Positions 1-12,269 of a stretch of 64,000 nucleotides of DNA are shown here, piece by piece; the stretch's first letter is position 1; each line of letters begins with the position of its first letter. This DNA is from Catonia carolina (lineage: Eukaryota > Arthropoda > Insecta > Hemiptera > Achilidae), in assembly GCA_035578175.1 (NCBI GenBank), contig JAQMRL010000003.1, positions 81,727,969 through 81,791,968 on the forward strand, read 5' to 3'. Under the pieces are notes generated by a model that worked only from the letters and a program-made list of their open reading frames with translations, had not been told where the DNA came from and did no database searches. A program made the translations under genes and the position numbers.

Positions 1-815
1 CCTACCTCCTACAAGTATGCGTGCGCGCGTGTGTGTGTGGGTGTTAACCAAAATATCTCAAGAATGGAAAATGTACGAAGTTGAGATTAAAACTCAAGTT
101 AGGTACTACTAGAGGACACTACACGAACATTTTCATCAAAATCGGTCAACCGAAAGTGGTAGTTCACTTACGTAATTTTTCACTATTTTGCGATTTTCTC
201 AAAAACTGTTCCTACAAAATATATTAATATATACTATATAAATATATATATTTTTCAAAATCGCCTCATTTACTACATTTTTTATGGTCTACATGATAGA
301 GTAGGCGACATGTCTGCTGAAATTCTTGAAGAGGGTGTGCTCTCGTAGAAAAGAATGGGTTTTTTAAGACTGCAGCCGTAATATGCATTTAAGCGCAAAA
401 TTGGTATACAAATAAAGTTGTAGAAAATGTAAAAACCTACAACATATATTCTTAACATTTTTAGTATAGCGCATAGTTTAGCGGTAATAATTAGTGAGTT
501 TTTGTTTTTTCATGCAAATCTGTAAAAAAATGGATTTTTTAAGATTTCGGCCTTAGTATACATTGAACGACAAAAGTGTATTATAAAATGTATACGAAAT
601 TAAAAAATCTACAACTTTTATTCTAAGCATTTTTCTCTACAGAGTTTAGCGTGAAAGAGTGATTTTACGTATTTTTAAGCCAAACTAAGATTATTTTTTA
701 TTTTGCATTCACTTGTAGGTTACGTTTCTTGAGGTGAGGTATTTTATGTTTTATTACTAATGTTAGGTTATATTGTTTATTATTTGCATTGGTAAGAGAA
801 AATCGGGTGAGTATT
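1..815 (-). repeat. Family Q copy (minus orientation, runs off the left edge)
   Basis: This segment matches other Q copies read in reverse: a GT-rich stretch near 30-45, the block matching AACTACTACTTCCGGTTGACC, two successive blocks with CTACAACTTT and ATGCATATTAAGGCCG-like sequence, and a degenerate end TTGGTAAGAGAAAA near 790. It contains an AT dinucleotide-rich patch at 220-255. The inner block of roughly 200 bp is present twice in tandem, as in the copies at 40.6 and 59.2 kb, so the duplication belongs to the family. No coding capacity is seen. Confidence 0.75.
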
Positions 816-1790
816 TAACACCAAATTTTTATTTTATTACAATAAGTTAACAGTAACTAAAAATTAAAGAATATTTCAGGAGAGGAAGAATACTTTGAAA
901 TATTTTTAAACGTGAAGAAAATAAGGAAATCGAAAATTTTTATTAGAAGATAAAATAGATATCAATAAGAAATAAAAGTAAAAAGTAGAGGTGATGAAAG
1001 GAAACTGGGAATAAAACTGAGTAAAAATTAATTAGTTATTAGGAATCCACTCAAATAGTAATAGAAAAACAATCAATCCTTTAAGGCCAATGAACTAGGA
1101 CGGGGAGAAAACCTCTTACGAAAGGGAATTAACTTATGGGAAAGAGGATGAACTAGAATCGTAAAATCATAAGCTACTTAACCCCCACTAATACAATAGT
1201 ATAGAAAACCTATTTACTGAGAAAATCTTCTGTTCTTTCATGTTTGTAGTAAGTTAAGCTGAAATTAAGGGAAAACTCTGAAAACTCTTTGTATCCCAAT
1301 AAAATAACACAATAACAAAGAATGTATTTGATAAGAGACAACAGTATTTTGGAAATCCTTTATCACAAATAACAATGAAGTAAATAACTCTAAACAAACC
1401 GTAAACATAAAATTAAGAGGGTTCTCTTCTACTCTGTTGTTTCAGCCGTCCAATTTTATTTACAACCTTTCGCATCCAATAACTATTGATCCGGAACGAA
1501 TAATATCCAATAGCCTCTATCAAACGACAATATTAATAAAAGTATAGTCCTTTAAGGATGTTTTTATCGTGTAATTTAATGTAAACCTTACCATAATGTA
1601 TCTTGTGTGACATATTATTAAAACTTTACCACTTATTACAAATTTCAAGATTATACTCCATTGTCAAAATTAATAAACTTCCTTTGATGTAAATTAAAAA
1701 CGGTAGATATATTGATGTTTATTTATCCTCATTATATTTTAGGAATTTACTGGAAAGAGCTTGTTCTACAAGCTTCTTGATTTGGTTTTC
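816..1790. other. AT-rich stretch with nothing recognised
   Basis: No reading frame of note, no tRNA-like boxes and no match that I can see to the repeat families of this window. Confidence 0.5.
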
Positions 1791-1791
1791 T

Positions 1792-2412
1792 CTTATATAG
1801 GTGATTCTAAATTATGGTAACATAATTGAGTACATGATTGTAGAGCTAAAAATAAGAAAAAAAAAATTATGTAGGTCTAAACATATATGTCCACAAACGC
1901 TACATTAGCGAGTTACAGCTAGCGAAACATTACGCCCCGGTTTCACTTTCTCTAGTGAAATACAGTGATACTGAATTTTTCTTTTTGATATTGAATTTTA
2001 ATTTTTCAGTGATATTGAATGTTTTGATTTTTTGATACTGAATTTATTGGTCATTTAACAAAGTTCTTGGGCCTCAAACGTAGAAGGTTGTTTTTCTACT
2101 AAGATTTTTTGAATATTTCATCATTTTTATCAAAAACTGCTAACACTACAGCTTCCAGACAGGTTTTATTCGATTTTTTAGGTTATTTTCCATAAAAGTT
2201 CACCATATTTGTCACCAAAAGTAGCCTCAAAAAAATTCAGTATCACGTTTTGTCACCAGAGGAACTGAAATCGGGGGGTAATTTTTTGCTAGCTGTAATT
2301 TGCTAATGAAGCGTTTGCGAAAACATGTTTATATGAACTTTTTTCTTATTTTAAGCTCTACAATCAAGTGCTAAATTATTTTAACAAAATTTAGAATCAT
2401 ACTGTATATGAA
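1792..2412. mobile_element. MITE-like element with long terminal inverted repeats
   Basis: Two arms of about 195 bp (roughly 1795-1990 and 2215-2410) are imperfect inverted copies. Shared blocks include GATTGTAGAGCT, AAATAAGAAAAA, AAACGCT.CATTAGC, TTACAGCTAGC, a GGTTTCA-like block and GTGATACTGAATTTTT. The centre repeats GATATTGAATTTT-like sequence. It carries no transposase. This is the architecture of a foldback or long-TIR MITE; the superfamily is unknown and the target duplication is not clear (TATA or TA is possible). Confidence 0.75.
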
Positions 2413-2632
2413 AGTTCTTCTAAATGATCTTTAAGGCTAAATAAGGAAAACGTTAATCCCTGAAAAAGAATAAACTCTGTTTTAATATCATTGGCTAGTC
2501 GATTTAGGTGCAACATGAGCTTCAAAATAGAAAATCTTTCAAATATAAAAATTTATATTTGAAATATACTGAAAAATTCTAAATTCGATTTAAATTTAAC
2601 GACGTAGAGGAAAAAGATAATAAAGGTTAAAA

Positions 2633-2798
2633 GACTGCCTCCGTGGCGCAGTGGTTAGCGTACTCCGCTGCAAAATTGAAGGTCGCGGAATTGATTCTCG
2701 ACTAGGGTTTGGAAAGTTATTAGACTGCATTGTACAACACGTTAACCAAAATTTGTCACTAATGATCGAATCGTTGATGCCACTTAAAATAAACAAAA
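2633..2798 (+). mobile_element. SINE-A copy
   Basis: tRNA-derived SINE. An A-box-like TGGCGCAGTGG lies at 2644-2654, a B-box-like block GGTCGCGGAATTGATTCTC lies near 2681, and the body contains the CTAGGGTTTGGA-type sequence found in other copies. The tail GTCACTAATGATCGAATCG, then GTTGATGCCACTTAAAATAAA, matches the other SINE-A copies and the 3' end of the LINE at 26.7 kb. It faces a second SINE-A copy tail-to-tail about 40 bp away. Confidence 0.85.
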
Positions 2799-2835
2799 GG
2801 AAAGTAGTTCTGTACTTTGTAAATTTCAAAAATTG

Positions 2836-3003
2836 AAAGTCGCATCGATTGCTTCTGAGCTGCTATTACGATTACGGTAGGGAATCAGTGGGTTTTAACA
2901 AAAAAAAATTCCAGATCCTAGTCGGGAATTCAAACTGGGACCTTCCGCTTTACGGCTTACACCGCAGTTTAGCGCTCTAACCTGTGAGTCCACGGGTCCT
3001 GAG
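2836..3003 (-). mobile_element. SINE-A copy, inverted
   Basis: Read on the minus strand it starts CCCGTGGACTCACAGGTTAG, has a B-box-like GTCCCAGTTTGAATTCC, and ends CAATCGATGCGACTTT, the family tail. The head is diverged from the 2633 copy, so the two are independent insertions and not a recent duplication. Confidence 0.8.
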
Positions 3004-3593
3004 CGTACTCAATATAGTCTAATACAAGTCATATAATTCATACTGAAGTTTTTTGAAAAGTAGGCCTACGTATGAATGTTTCTTCAAAAAATTAATTGTA
3101 ACAGCATTTCTTTACCTTGCAGGTAAAAACTATACGTAAAAATATCATTAAAATCAGGAGCGCTATTTTTAAAACTTATTAAACTTAAAAAGTGCAGTAG
3201 TAAAAACGTTTGCATAATATTTTTTGGTTGACTAATTTTTCACTAAACTCTTCATACTTATAAAATCAAGTTGTTTTTATTACAAAATTTTTCGTTTAAA
3301 TTTCGCTGCTTATAATACACAGGAAAATTATTTTTCACTCAGAAAAATCTGTCGTTATTTTGCAGTATTTTGTGAATATTCATTTTCCAGTTAGACAGAA
3401 CGTAAAAATCCAAATTTATATGTTATTTTTCAAGACATAAGTGAAAACTACACACATTGACAACAAAATGTTTTTCAATTAAAAATATAAAACAATCCTG
3501 AGAAAAACATTAACAAACAGGAAGAAAATATTTAAATTCTACCATAAAAATATGTTCATTGAACGTAAGAAGAAAATATGTAGGCCTATTTAC
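3004..3593. other. AT-rich intron-like sequence
   Basis: No element or reading frame is recognised. On the minus strand it follows the donor site of the exon at 3594-3772, so it is probably intron. Confidence 0.4.
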
Positions 3594-3772
3594 CCCAGAG
3601 CAAGATGATGCCAGTTTCCATCTCCTAATGATGCTGGAACTAAAATTGTTTGCGTTCCATTTTTACCGGAATGAACAATTTTTACAGCGTCCAGCCCACC
3701 AAGTTCAACAGACAAGTATGTGTCTTGCTGTCGCCTTGACCTTAAGCTGAAAACGGTCCCTTCTCCTTTAGA
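3594..3772 (-). CDS. Internal exon of a laminin-G / thrombospondin-N-terminal-like (TSPN) domain protein, possibly NELL-like
   Basis: A 59-codon open segment on the minus strand translates to a beta-sandwich-like sequence with VFSLRSRRQQDTYLSVEL near the start and ILVPASLGDGNWHHLAL at the end. A W-H-x-L/V-A-L block after a D-G/D-x turn is typical of TSPN/LamG modules of extracellular proteins such as NELL, thrombospondins and some collagens. A pyrimidine-rich acceptor (TTTGTTTGTTTCAG) precedes the first codon, and a donor (GG|GTAAAT) follows after two bases of a split codon, so it reads as a phase 0 to phase 2 internal exon of 179 nt. The reading frame is intact and its composition is richer than the flanking DNA. 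No second exon of the same gene was recognised, consistent with very long introns. The LamG/TSPN assignment is fairly firm; NELL-like is a guess from the motif and spacing. Confidence 0.7.
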
Positions 3773-4915
3773 CTGAAACAAACAAAGCAAATTAATACAT
3801 TAGTATCATAATATGATGAAAAATATTTAAGAGTTAAACAAAATTGAGATTCAGTTTTTAATATACTCAGATGCTAACACAAAGGTATTTAGGAATTATT
3901 CCAAGTCATGAAATGAAAAACAATCTTCTACAATCAATTGTAGCTTGTTTCATTTTATTTGCAGTTATTATTTACAAAGTAATCTCTTCGAATTCAAAAA
4001 AATTAATTCAGCTTCATTCACCATTATTTCTAGGATAAAATGTTACAGCTTTTATTTTAATGTCCATATACTTCTTTGTTCCTCATAAATTCCGAGTATT
4101 CAACCAAGTACTTGACTCTTTCTTTTTCAAGCCATTTTTTTAATCTCCCGCATCTCCTTCACTCATTTTAGTTATGTTTTGAACATATTATGTAACTTCC
4201 AGTTAAATTTATGCCTTCCAATATATCGCTTCCCTTAGGTTAGTTTCCAAAACTCTGCGTCAGCTTCTGAATTTATCTTTGGCAACCTACTGCCATCATA
4301 AAATCGAGTGACGACATACTGTTTGAATCGTTTCTTTTCTAAAGTATTCAGTAGCAATTCTTGTTGACAAAAGGAAGTTATGAAGCGTAAGATACACACT
4401 ATTATTATCATATTATATAAGTATTCATCAAACGAATTTTTTTATCCTCTTTTAATTTAACTCCAGCAATTAATCTACAAAAGCTGCATCTGTTAAGCTG
4501 AAAAACCCAGTAGGAGGTTGAGGAACTGGGTCGGTGACCAAATGTTGCTGGGTAGATAATTTTGTTTATCCAGCTGTGAATAGGATATGATGTTCTGAGG
4601 AAGGAGCCCTTTCCCATGACTACCCGTGGGTGTCAGGTAAATACCTTATCTGGGAAGAACCACTAAAGTGATCTAAGTAAAAAAGGAAAGATGGAAAGGA
4701 AAAAATATCAGGATTTCCGGAAGTTGTCCACGTATTTATTACCCTAGTTTATTTGCGTTTTAAAGAGTCTTAAGCTCTTGTGGTCCATCTTTCGTTTTAT
4801 TATTTTGAATAGCAGAAAATCTGTTATAAAGTAAAAAATTATAATACCTATTTGATTCAATATATAGTAACATTAGGCTAGAAATGGTTAAGGTGAGATA
4901 AATAGGTGAGACCTG
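3773..4915. other. Intron-like sequence, nothing firm
   Basis: AT-rich. A block at about 4460-4640 is somewhat GC-richer and open for about 69 codons on the minus strand, but I recognise no domain in it. Confidence 0.35.
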
Positions 4916-4919
4916 GTAT

Positions 4920-5867
4920 TGCTATATTATGTGACTAGCATTAAATGGGTCCAGCAGGAGTGTTGGCTGTTATTATCATGTATTGTATTCTATTGTGATT
5001 AAGTTTTATAGAATTTGTAGTGCAATTTTAAATATCTTGGTTGTGACATAACATACGACCAGGATAAAGATGTCCAGCAAAAAATAACAAAGTTCAGCTC
5101 GGTATGTGGGGCAATAAGTAGGTCCCTGAAGAACAAAGCTAGGAAGGATACGCTAATGAAATTTTATAGAGTTATGGCGATACCTACCTTAGTTTATGGA
5201 AGTGAAGCATGGGTGCTGTCTAAGAAACAAGAATCCAAGATTCAAGCAGCAGAGATGAAATTTCTTAGACATATAAAGGGATGCACCAGAGAAGATCGCT
5301 TCAGGAACGAAGTAATAAGGGAGGAATGTGGAACACAACCGCTAGCTGACATAATCAAGCAATACAAAGGAAAATGGTCAGAACATCTTTTCAGAATGCC
5401 GCAAGACCGCCTTCCTTTGAACGCATGGCATCATATACCAAGGGGTAGAAGAGGTATTGGAAGACCGAGGAGGAGATGGACGCCGGAACAGGCTTAGCTC
5501 ACAGCTAAAATAGCCTAATCCATGACGACGACGACGACGACGAGAATTTGTAGTGTTTTATAATTTTTCTATTTGTATAATACTCTTTAATGATGCATTG
5601 TACGTAAAGAAAAGGTCTGTACACACAATGTATTTGGTTGTAGGTAAGAAGTAATTGTTAATTGTTAAATCAATGTTATTGATAGTTAAGATAGTTTAAG
5701 CTTTAAGTTTTGTAATTAATTTAAGTGAAGTAATCTAATTGTATTTGTTAGTAGGCTACGTTTAATTATAATTAATTGGGTAAATAAATATTGTAATAAG
5801 TTTAAGGAAGTCATGTGTATTATATATTATACCCAGATCCTGAACGAACCTAGGCTTAAATGTTACA
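4920..5867 (+). mobile_element. Probable solo LTR (LTR-L family), split by a LINE insertion
   Basis: The right part ends ACCCAGATCCTGAACGAACC...TGTTACA, matching the 3' ends of the solo LTRs at 38.7-39.3 and 53.7-54.7 kb. A TG start at 4920 and a CA end at 5867 are flanked by GTAT on both sides (4916-4919 and 5868-5871), the same 4-bp duplication length as at 38.7 kb. Removing the LINE and one duplicate leaves about 415 bp. The left boundary rests mainly on the 4-bp match and is less certain. Confidence 0.55.
5023..5542 (+). pseudogene. 5'-truncated non-LTR retrotransposon, reverse transcriptase C-terminus
   Basis: An exact 13-bp target duplication AGAATTTGTAGTG flanks the insert (5010-5022 and 5543-5555). 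One frame stays open from 5024 to the stop at 5495-5497, giving 157 codons, so nothing is broken except the 5' truncation. It shows KYLG at the start, then LVYGSEAWVLSKK, KIQAAEMKFLRHIKGCTREDR and GRPRRRW near the end. This is the RT thumb and connection region of a LINE; upstream endonuclease and catalytic RT motifs are missing. The 3' end is a (GAC)n microsatellite at 5523-5541, not poly(A). It lies in the body of an LTR-L solo LTR, so it is younger than that LTR. Confidence 0.9.
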
Positions 5868-5871
5868 GTAT

Positions 5872-6963
5872 TTCATTTTAAACTTTTAAGTATAATCTAT
5901 CTCTAAAATCTTTAGTGTAAACTTTATTAACGCCGACAAGGAATCATAAGAACAAATGAAATGAAATTTGTATTTTGGAAAATGAAATAACATTTACGTG
6001 AATAAAATACTGATCTGTAGTTTAACGTGCTATTTGTACCGTATGCTACTTTAATACATATGGGATGGTTATGTTTTAGGGGATTACAGAACAAACAACT
6101 TTACACTATGTATGTGCACTAAATAGAAATACGTACGTAGTGAATGCAATCAATCGTCACGACACGGGTAGAAACGCGTGCTGTGCTTGTTGAATAAACA
6201 GCCAGCAAATGAGCGGAAAACAGTTGAGACTGTTTCGATATGAGAGTAACACAGCAACACGGATAAATTAGGTAGTTTCACCTTAACTCTTGTTAATTAG
6301 CCCTGTCTGCGATACAGCAGGGTTTACCAGGTGGGTTCGTTAACAAAGCCACGTGGTATACGACAACCAACTGATTTTAACTCTAACCAACCTATCTGCA
6401 CCACTCATCACCCTACCGTAACAAATCAACGGTAAATACTAAACAGATTCAGGTGGCACAAATAGTCTACTACACGTGTTATTTCACTAACCACATGTTC
6501 TAATAGTAATAAAACTGACGAGGTTTTCTGTGATAAAGACTCTTATCACGTGTCAAGCTCTCTCTCTCTCTCTCTTACTCCTTCACCTAAAGGAAATTTA
6601 AAAAAATCTTTTCTAATTTTAGAGTTACATTATATCCTGTATTTGAGAAAATATCCAATAGACTCGATCACTTTTGCTTTAATGTATTTTTTACAGTAGC
6701 ATGGTGCAACAGTTTTTATGATTGATATCTATTGTAAATCCGTAGATTATTAATAAATTTTCTAAACAGTTTTGTAACAACGTAACCAACATATTTTTTC
6801 GCGGAAAACCCACAAATTATACAATAAATTATATAGTGTAGTAATTTTTGAATCAATACCATTGGCTATCGTCTTCGTCATGTGAACACTTTCATATCAT
6901 TTACTTATATTTTTGTTTTAAAACGATTGTAAATAAACTCGAATGTTAAAAAAAGTGTTGTAA
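5872..6963. other. Unassigned; includes a (TC)n tract and a GC-richer block
   Basis: 6160-6490 is less AT-rich than its surroundings but has no long frame or known motif. A short (TC)n microsatellite lies at 6559-6574. Otherwise I see nothing. Confidence 0.4.
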
Positions 6964-6967
6964 TTAA

Positions 6968-7614
6968 CCCTACAGCCGGCAGTAACATTTTTCTAGACCG
7001 GCAGAAAAATTCTAGTCACCGAACCGTAAAGAAATCATTAATTTGCTATAAATCACAAACCTTGTCACGTGACATCAAAATAACAAGAACACTTAAATAA
7101 ATGGAATAAATACATAACTGAAATTTTAATCTGATAGTTAGGGATGCTGAAAATATTTGAAAATAATTTTTAGACAAATATTTTTCTAAAGTTTCAGATG
7201 ACACTACTGTTTAAAAATTTCTTATGCTCTAATTTCAAAATTCATTATATATGAATCGTTTTTTTAAATGTTTATTTCAAAATAAAACTAAAAAAACGAA
7301 TCTATATTCAAAACTGAAGAAAAAGTATACAAAAACCCATAACGTAAACCAAGAAATAACCAAATTCAGGTCTAGGACAGCGTGGTTTCAACAGAGAAAC
7401 ACAAGCAGAATATGCGACTAAAACTATTGTATTAGACGTAAAAATTTACTTTATACACTACTAAACTATTGTACAAAACAGCAACGCTGTCTGCAAATGA
7501 AATTAAAACCAAAACGACAGAATTGCAATGCTATGAAGCAAATCCGATTTTGCGACGCGACCGGTTCAAGAAACGGTAACATCGTCTCAAAATCGACGAT
7601 TACCGGCTCTAGGG
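6968..7614. mobile_element. TTAA-flanked MITE (piggyBac-type)
   Basis: TTAA flanks both ends (6964-6967 and 7615-7618). The termini are inverted: CCCTACAGCCGGCAGTAAC on the left and CCCTAGAGCCGGTAATC on the right (reverse complement). TTAA duplications with CCC-starting short inverted repeats are the signature of piggyBac-related non-autonomous elements. The 647-bp interior is AT-rich and has no transposase frame. Confidence 0.8.
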
Positions 7615-7618
7615 TTAA

Positions 7619-10600
7619 ACAATAAGTTATGTTCTAGATACGATATTCTAGAACTGGGTAAGGGAATAAGTTCTTCATTGTAAAAATTATTTATTGTATT
7701 GGGTGGAGAGTATTGGATAAAGATAGTGAATTGTGCAGAATGAGATGAGAATTTTAAATAGTTCGTGCCCGATTTTTCCATCGTAGTTTTCCAATAATTT
7801 TGATGAATTGTTTTTGAATTTTGAAAACACTAGTCTAATCCATAAAAATGTGATCTCGTAACTCCATACGGAGTGAAAATTTCGCGCTAAGCCGAGATTA
7901 ATGTATTGTTATATACAAACACTTTTTACTCTCAGAATAATGACAATTATTATAATGATTTATTTACTTAGGTACTTATTTTTTATAATATTCACCCATT
8001 GACATTCTTTCCAAAAGTTATAATAGATTTACAACAATTCATAATGGACGAGGTGGAGGAAATTTACCTATCCAGTATGACTTAAATCCTAGGATAGATG
8101 TTCTCTTCTTTTATTCAGTAGACAGTACAACAGAGATTTACAAACCAGGTTACGGCTTAAAACCATGAAAATTTAAAAATTATACGATTTCTAAAAAAAA
8201 TACAATCTAAAAGTCTAATAAATTAATAAACTGAACAATACAAGTATTTAATAACATGTTGGAACTATTAAAAGTTATACAATTATTAAAAAAAACTACA
8301 ATCCAAAATTATAATAAATTTAAAAGAACCAAACAATATAATCTAATGAATTAGAATAAATATATTAAAACAAGTGAATCAAAAACAATTCATTTTGATA
8401 TCAACATTTCTATAGCCTTTCCTACATAATTGTCTATTCATGGACACTACTAGAATGAAAAACATAACAGTTGATAATTTTTGACGGTTAAACACTTCCT
8501 ACCAGTTTATAAATTCGTTCTCGTTAAGTCAAGAAATTTTGAAACCGAGGCTTCTATATTTGTGAGCCGGAATCCAAAAAGGGACCTCTTGTCAAAAATT
8601 TTATGTTATGAGCTGTTACCCTTTTAGAATTTACCATTGAATTCTAACCAATTTGATGCAAAATTCAGAATTTGCTTTCAAAAATTGTGTAAGTTAGAGC
8701 AGCTTAAAAACTTTTGATGAAAAAATTGGTGTTGAATGCATTTTAAACTTTTACATAACTCTTTCTAAATTTTACATATTTAAGAACAAATTACGCATAG
8801 AAATTACACTAATTGTTTTTAAAAATGTTCATGTTTGACACTGTTGAAGGTTTTTTTAAACTGAGTGCCTTCACTTTTATTTAGCGGTTCTGCAACTGAG
8901 TCCGGTAGGTCAGATTCGGGCTCAGGATACCCATTAAAAGGTCTCAGCATTTTTCTTTACCAAATATCTTGATCTTTTTAAATAGATATTTTTTTTATTG
9001 CGTTGTGATTCCTACAGAAGTAATTACATTTAAAATACAATCGGATAAAATAAATTGTAAAAATTTACAAGAAAAACCTCAAATATCGGTGTATCGACCC
9101 TAACAACTCGTTTTTCTTCCGACTGAAGATCCCTTTTTGCTTTCCACTTCACATTTGCCATATTTTATGATCTGCACAGTGACTGAGTTTGCGTGATTAG
9201 CATTGAAATTAAATATTTAAATATTTGGAGAGTAAAAGATTATATTTTATTGTTTTCTTAATTTACTCTCTTAGTTACTTTTAAATAAATTAACGTTAGG
9301 TTAAACACATACACATGTATGTAGTTTCTTGGATATGAATGTTGATAAAAAGTAAACTGCTCTGTAATGGAAAAAGTAGTTAAATAAACATACAAATATA
9401 TATTGGATAACGATGTTTGCGGAGAACCTTGTATGAATTCAAGATTAGCAACCAAATTTTATTTAAACGAAGTCAGATGTAATTTTGTATGTCAATTTAA
9501 GAGATAAGCCACTAGACTATTTATACCAGTAAAACATTGATGAACTCTGGATAGAGTTCTCAATACAATTTACATAAAAGAGAGTAGAGACTCCAGTGGG
9601 TATCGCACGTCCGGGTCAAACCGGAACCAGAACCGGAGGGGATAAAGTGGGGATGAAGTAGAATTCTCTAAATCCCATGGTAGAACCACGGATGGAACGA
9701 ATTATTAAGCGTGGTCGTCTGAATTGAAACGGGCGGGAGTTTATGCTTGGCATATCGCATGAATGTAGACATATGATAGTTCTATGGATAACCATTGATA
9801 TAACAATACTTGGAAGCAGATGTTGTACTATGCTTATTCTATAAGTGGGTATAGTTTCCATTACACGGAACTTTGAACTTCCATATCTACATACCACTTA
9901 TCCTATCCGATCTCTCTTGAGAAAACGAACAACTAATTCAAATTCAACTTGAATATTGAAGCAGATTTTAAATCACAATGTTGAATATATTACAAAATCT
10001 AACCCCATGTCGACTTCAATTTTTAAAAGTGGTATTTTGTAAATAAAAGTTCAAATACAATGGTTGCTATCACAAACAATTTTTTAGCTTGGTAATTTGT
10101 GAATCTATCTACTTTTTTACACAATTAACACATATTTTATTATTTAGTATACACCAGTATTTTTAATATTACGTTTGCAAGTATATTTGAAGACCACAGG
10201 AGAAAAACTTGATGTCACATTTTTTTCAGACTTTAAAACATTGTAAGTTATAATTATGGCTTAGTTTTAAATTTTATGTCCAATATTACGTTCAGTTGTT
10301 AATTATTAATTTTTGATTTATTTCTTAAACTAAACGGTATGATTAAACGGTATTACGGTAAACTAAACGGATTTATTTCTTAAACGGTAATGTCTCTATG
10401 GTAGTTTTTTTTTTGAAACTTTCAACATGGACTTATATTATTTTCATGTGATGGAGTATCTTGATAAACTAAATTAACCTAATAGGCATGTATTTAGTTT
10501 GGAAAGAAACATCGTTTTAATAACTACATTTGTAGTCATGTTCTCTTACATTCTTCATGCTGTCCATGATACACGAACCATTCTTCTGTTAACTTTCACA

Positions 10601-12255
10601 TTTTGTTTTACGTCAGAATCAGCTCACTTTTACTTCTCGTTTGACGTCAAAAAGAAACGTTTTCTTTTACGATAACTTTTTTTTGACGTCAGAACGATAT
10701 TTCCCTTTTTACTTCCACAGTTTTAGAAATCTTGATTTATAAATTTTGTGATTTTTTTGTGTTTCTGATGCTTATTTCGATTTGATCAATGGAAGTTACG
10801 TATCCTTTGTTGCTTAGGAAAACGTTTATATTAAATTTTTCTATTGCATTATTTTCCATTTTACGTATGGTGCATTTTCAATGCAATTTCAGTTGCAGAT
10901 GTCGATTTGGTTGCTACAAATGGAAAGAACCTCATTAAACCATCAAAAAATTCTGTTTGTTTTTAAACATTTGTTTTGTTACACCTTCATCCGCTCAGCT
11001 CTTCAATAAAGGATATAAAGCAAATCAAGCTTTTAAATACATTTTTATATTCTGAACTTCGTCTTTGAAGAATTACTTGTTGAATTTTAGTATTCATGAA
11101 TTCAAACACAGTTCAAGTATTAGGCCATTATACGATATAACTCATAACAAAGCATGCAAACAGAATGAATAGAATTAATCCATCCCTACTTTTAGATTTC
11201 ACTGTGTATTTCACCAATAAAATGATCAGCATGAAGTCATCTCAACGTTCAGTAACAATACCTTGTTTTGTAATATGAAATTTATGTTCTCATGATAAAC
11301 ATATGAGAGAATTAAATTTGAAAAAGGAATTAAATTAAGTTTTTTAAATTTAATGATTTTATCTCTACTGTGGACAGTTAAGCCGGTAAAGACATGTGAA
11401 AATACGTATGAAGAAAAAACAAATTAAAACAATAATTATATAGAGATTTCTGATGGAAAATTAAAACTACAACCCTGCTTTTTACTTTCTGATGCCCTCT
11501 CTATATAGTACAAAAGAGAACTGCAATAGGCCAAAATCTCTGAAAACCAGATTTAAATTATCTTCATGTTTCATGTCTCCCCCTGAAGCCAATTTAGGTT
11601 GAAATTTTAAAATATATTTCTTATCCAGTACTAGAGGGTTTTTATATTAGCTGTGTTGCCCAAAATTAACGGCAGCTAATTTATTGCAATGAAAAATTAT
11701 AAAAATTCATTCGTTTCAAGAAGTGTTCTACAGAGTTTGATTGAACTATAATTAACATTTCTTATGATTAATGTAGTGACATTAGTTTTATCCCTGAGAA
11801 AATTCATGAAGGTTCTGCCTTCTTTTAAAATTTGTTGTTTTTGAGAACAGATATGTACCAGAAATCTAGAACAAATTAAACATTTTGTATATAAACATCT
11901 TTTGTCAGAAGCTTAAGTTAGCTAGTAATTTTTAATTTACAAAAATATCAGAAACAGTTTTCAACCGGCAAGTGGTTATTACCAATCTTCCATGCGAAAA
12001 TCATTAAAATTGGTACAATTCATGTTCACTTAATTCACCCTTTTTTTGTAGACCAAATATTTATACCTTGTGTAAGGCCCCTGCAGATTCTCCGCTTCTG
12101 TGTCGAACAGCCCATCTTCTCCTGTCCACCCAGCCACCCTCTCTAAGATTTCACGCTGTCATATCGTCATAACGTCTTGAACTCCCTGTATCCAAGGGTG
12201 ACTTTTTTGCTTCTATTTTATGGATTTAAAACATACGTCCCTTCGGTCCTTCACC
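7619..12255. other. Long region without recognised genes
   Basis: Mostly AT-rich. 9595-9900 is GC-richer and has a 93-codon minus frame without recognisable domain. 12060-12190 is GC-richer and could be an old LINE 3' portion, but I cannot place it. The CRE-like cluster at 10.6 kb is listed separately. Confidence 0.4.
10608..10691. promoter_or_regulatory. Cluster of three CRE/ATF-like sites
   Basis: TTACGTCA at 10608-10615, TGACGTCA at 10642-10649 and TGACGTCA at 10684-10691 occur within 84 bp of AT-rich sequence. TGACGTCA is the palindromic CREB/ATF core. No promoter or gene is seen next to it, so function is unproven. Confidence 0.35.
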
Positions 12256-12269
12256 ATTCTTTAAAAATG

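Noticed and set aside
9616..9897. 93-codon minus frame
   Set aside because: No domain, no splice-site pattern, and composition gives no support; probably chance in a GC-richer patch.
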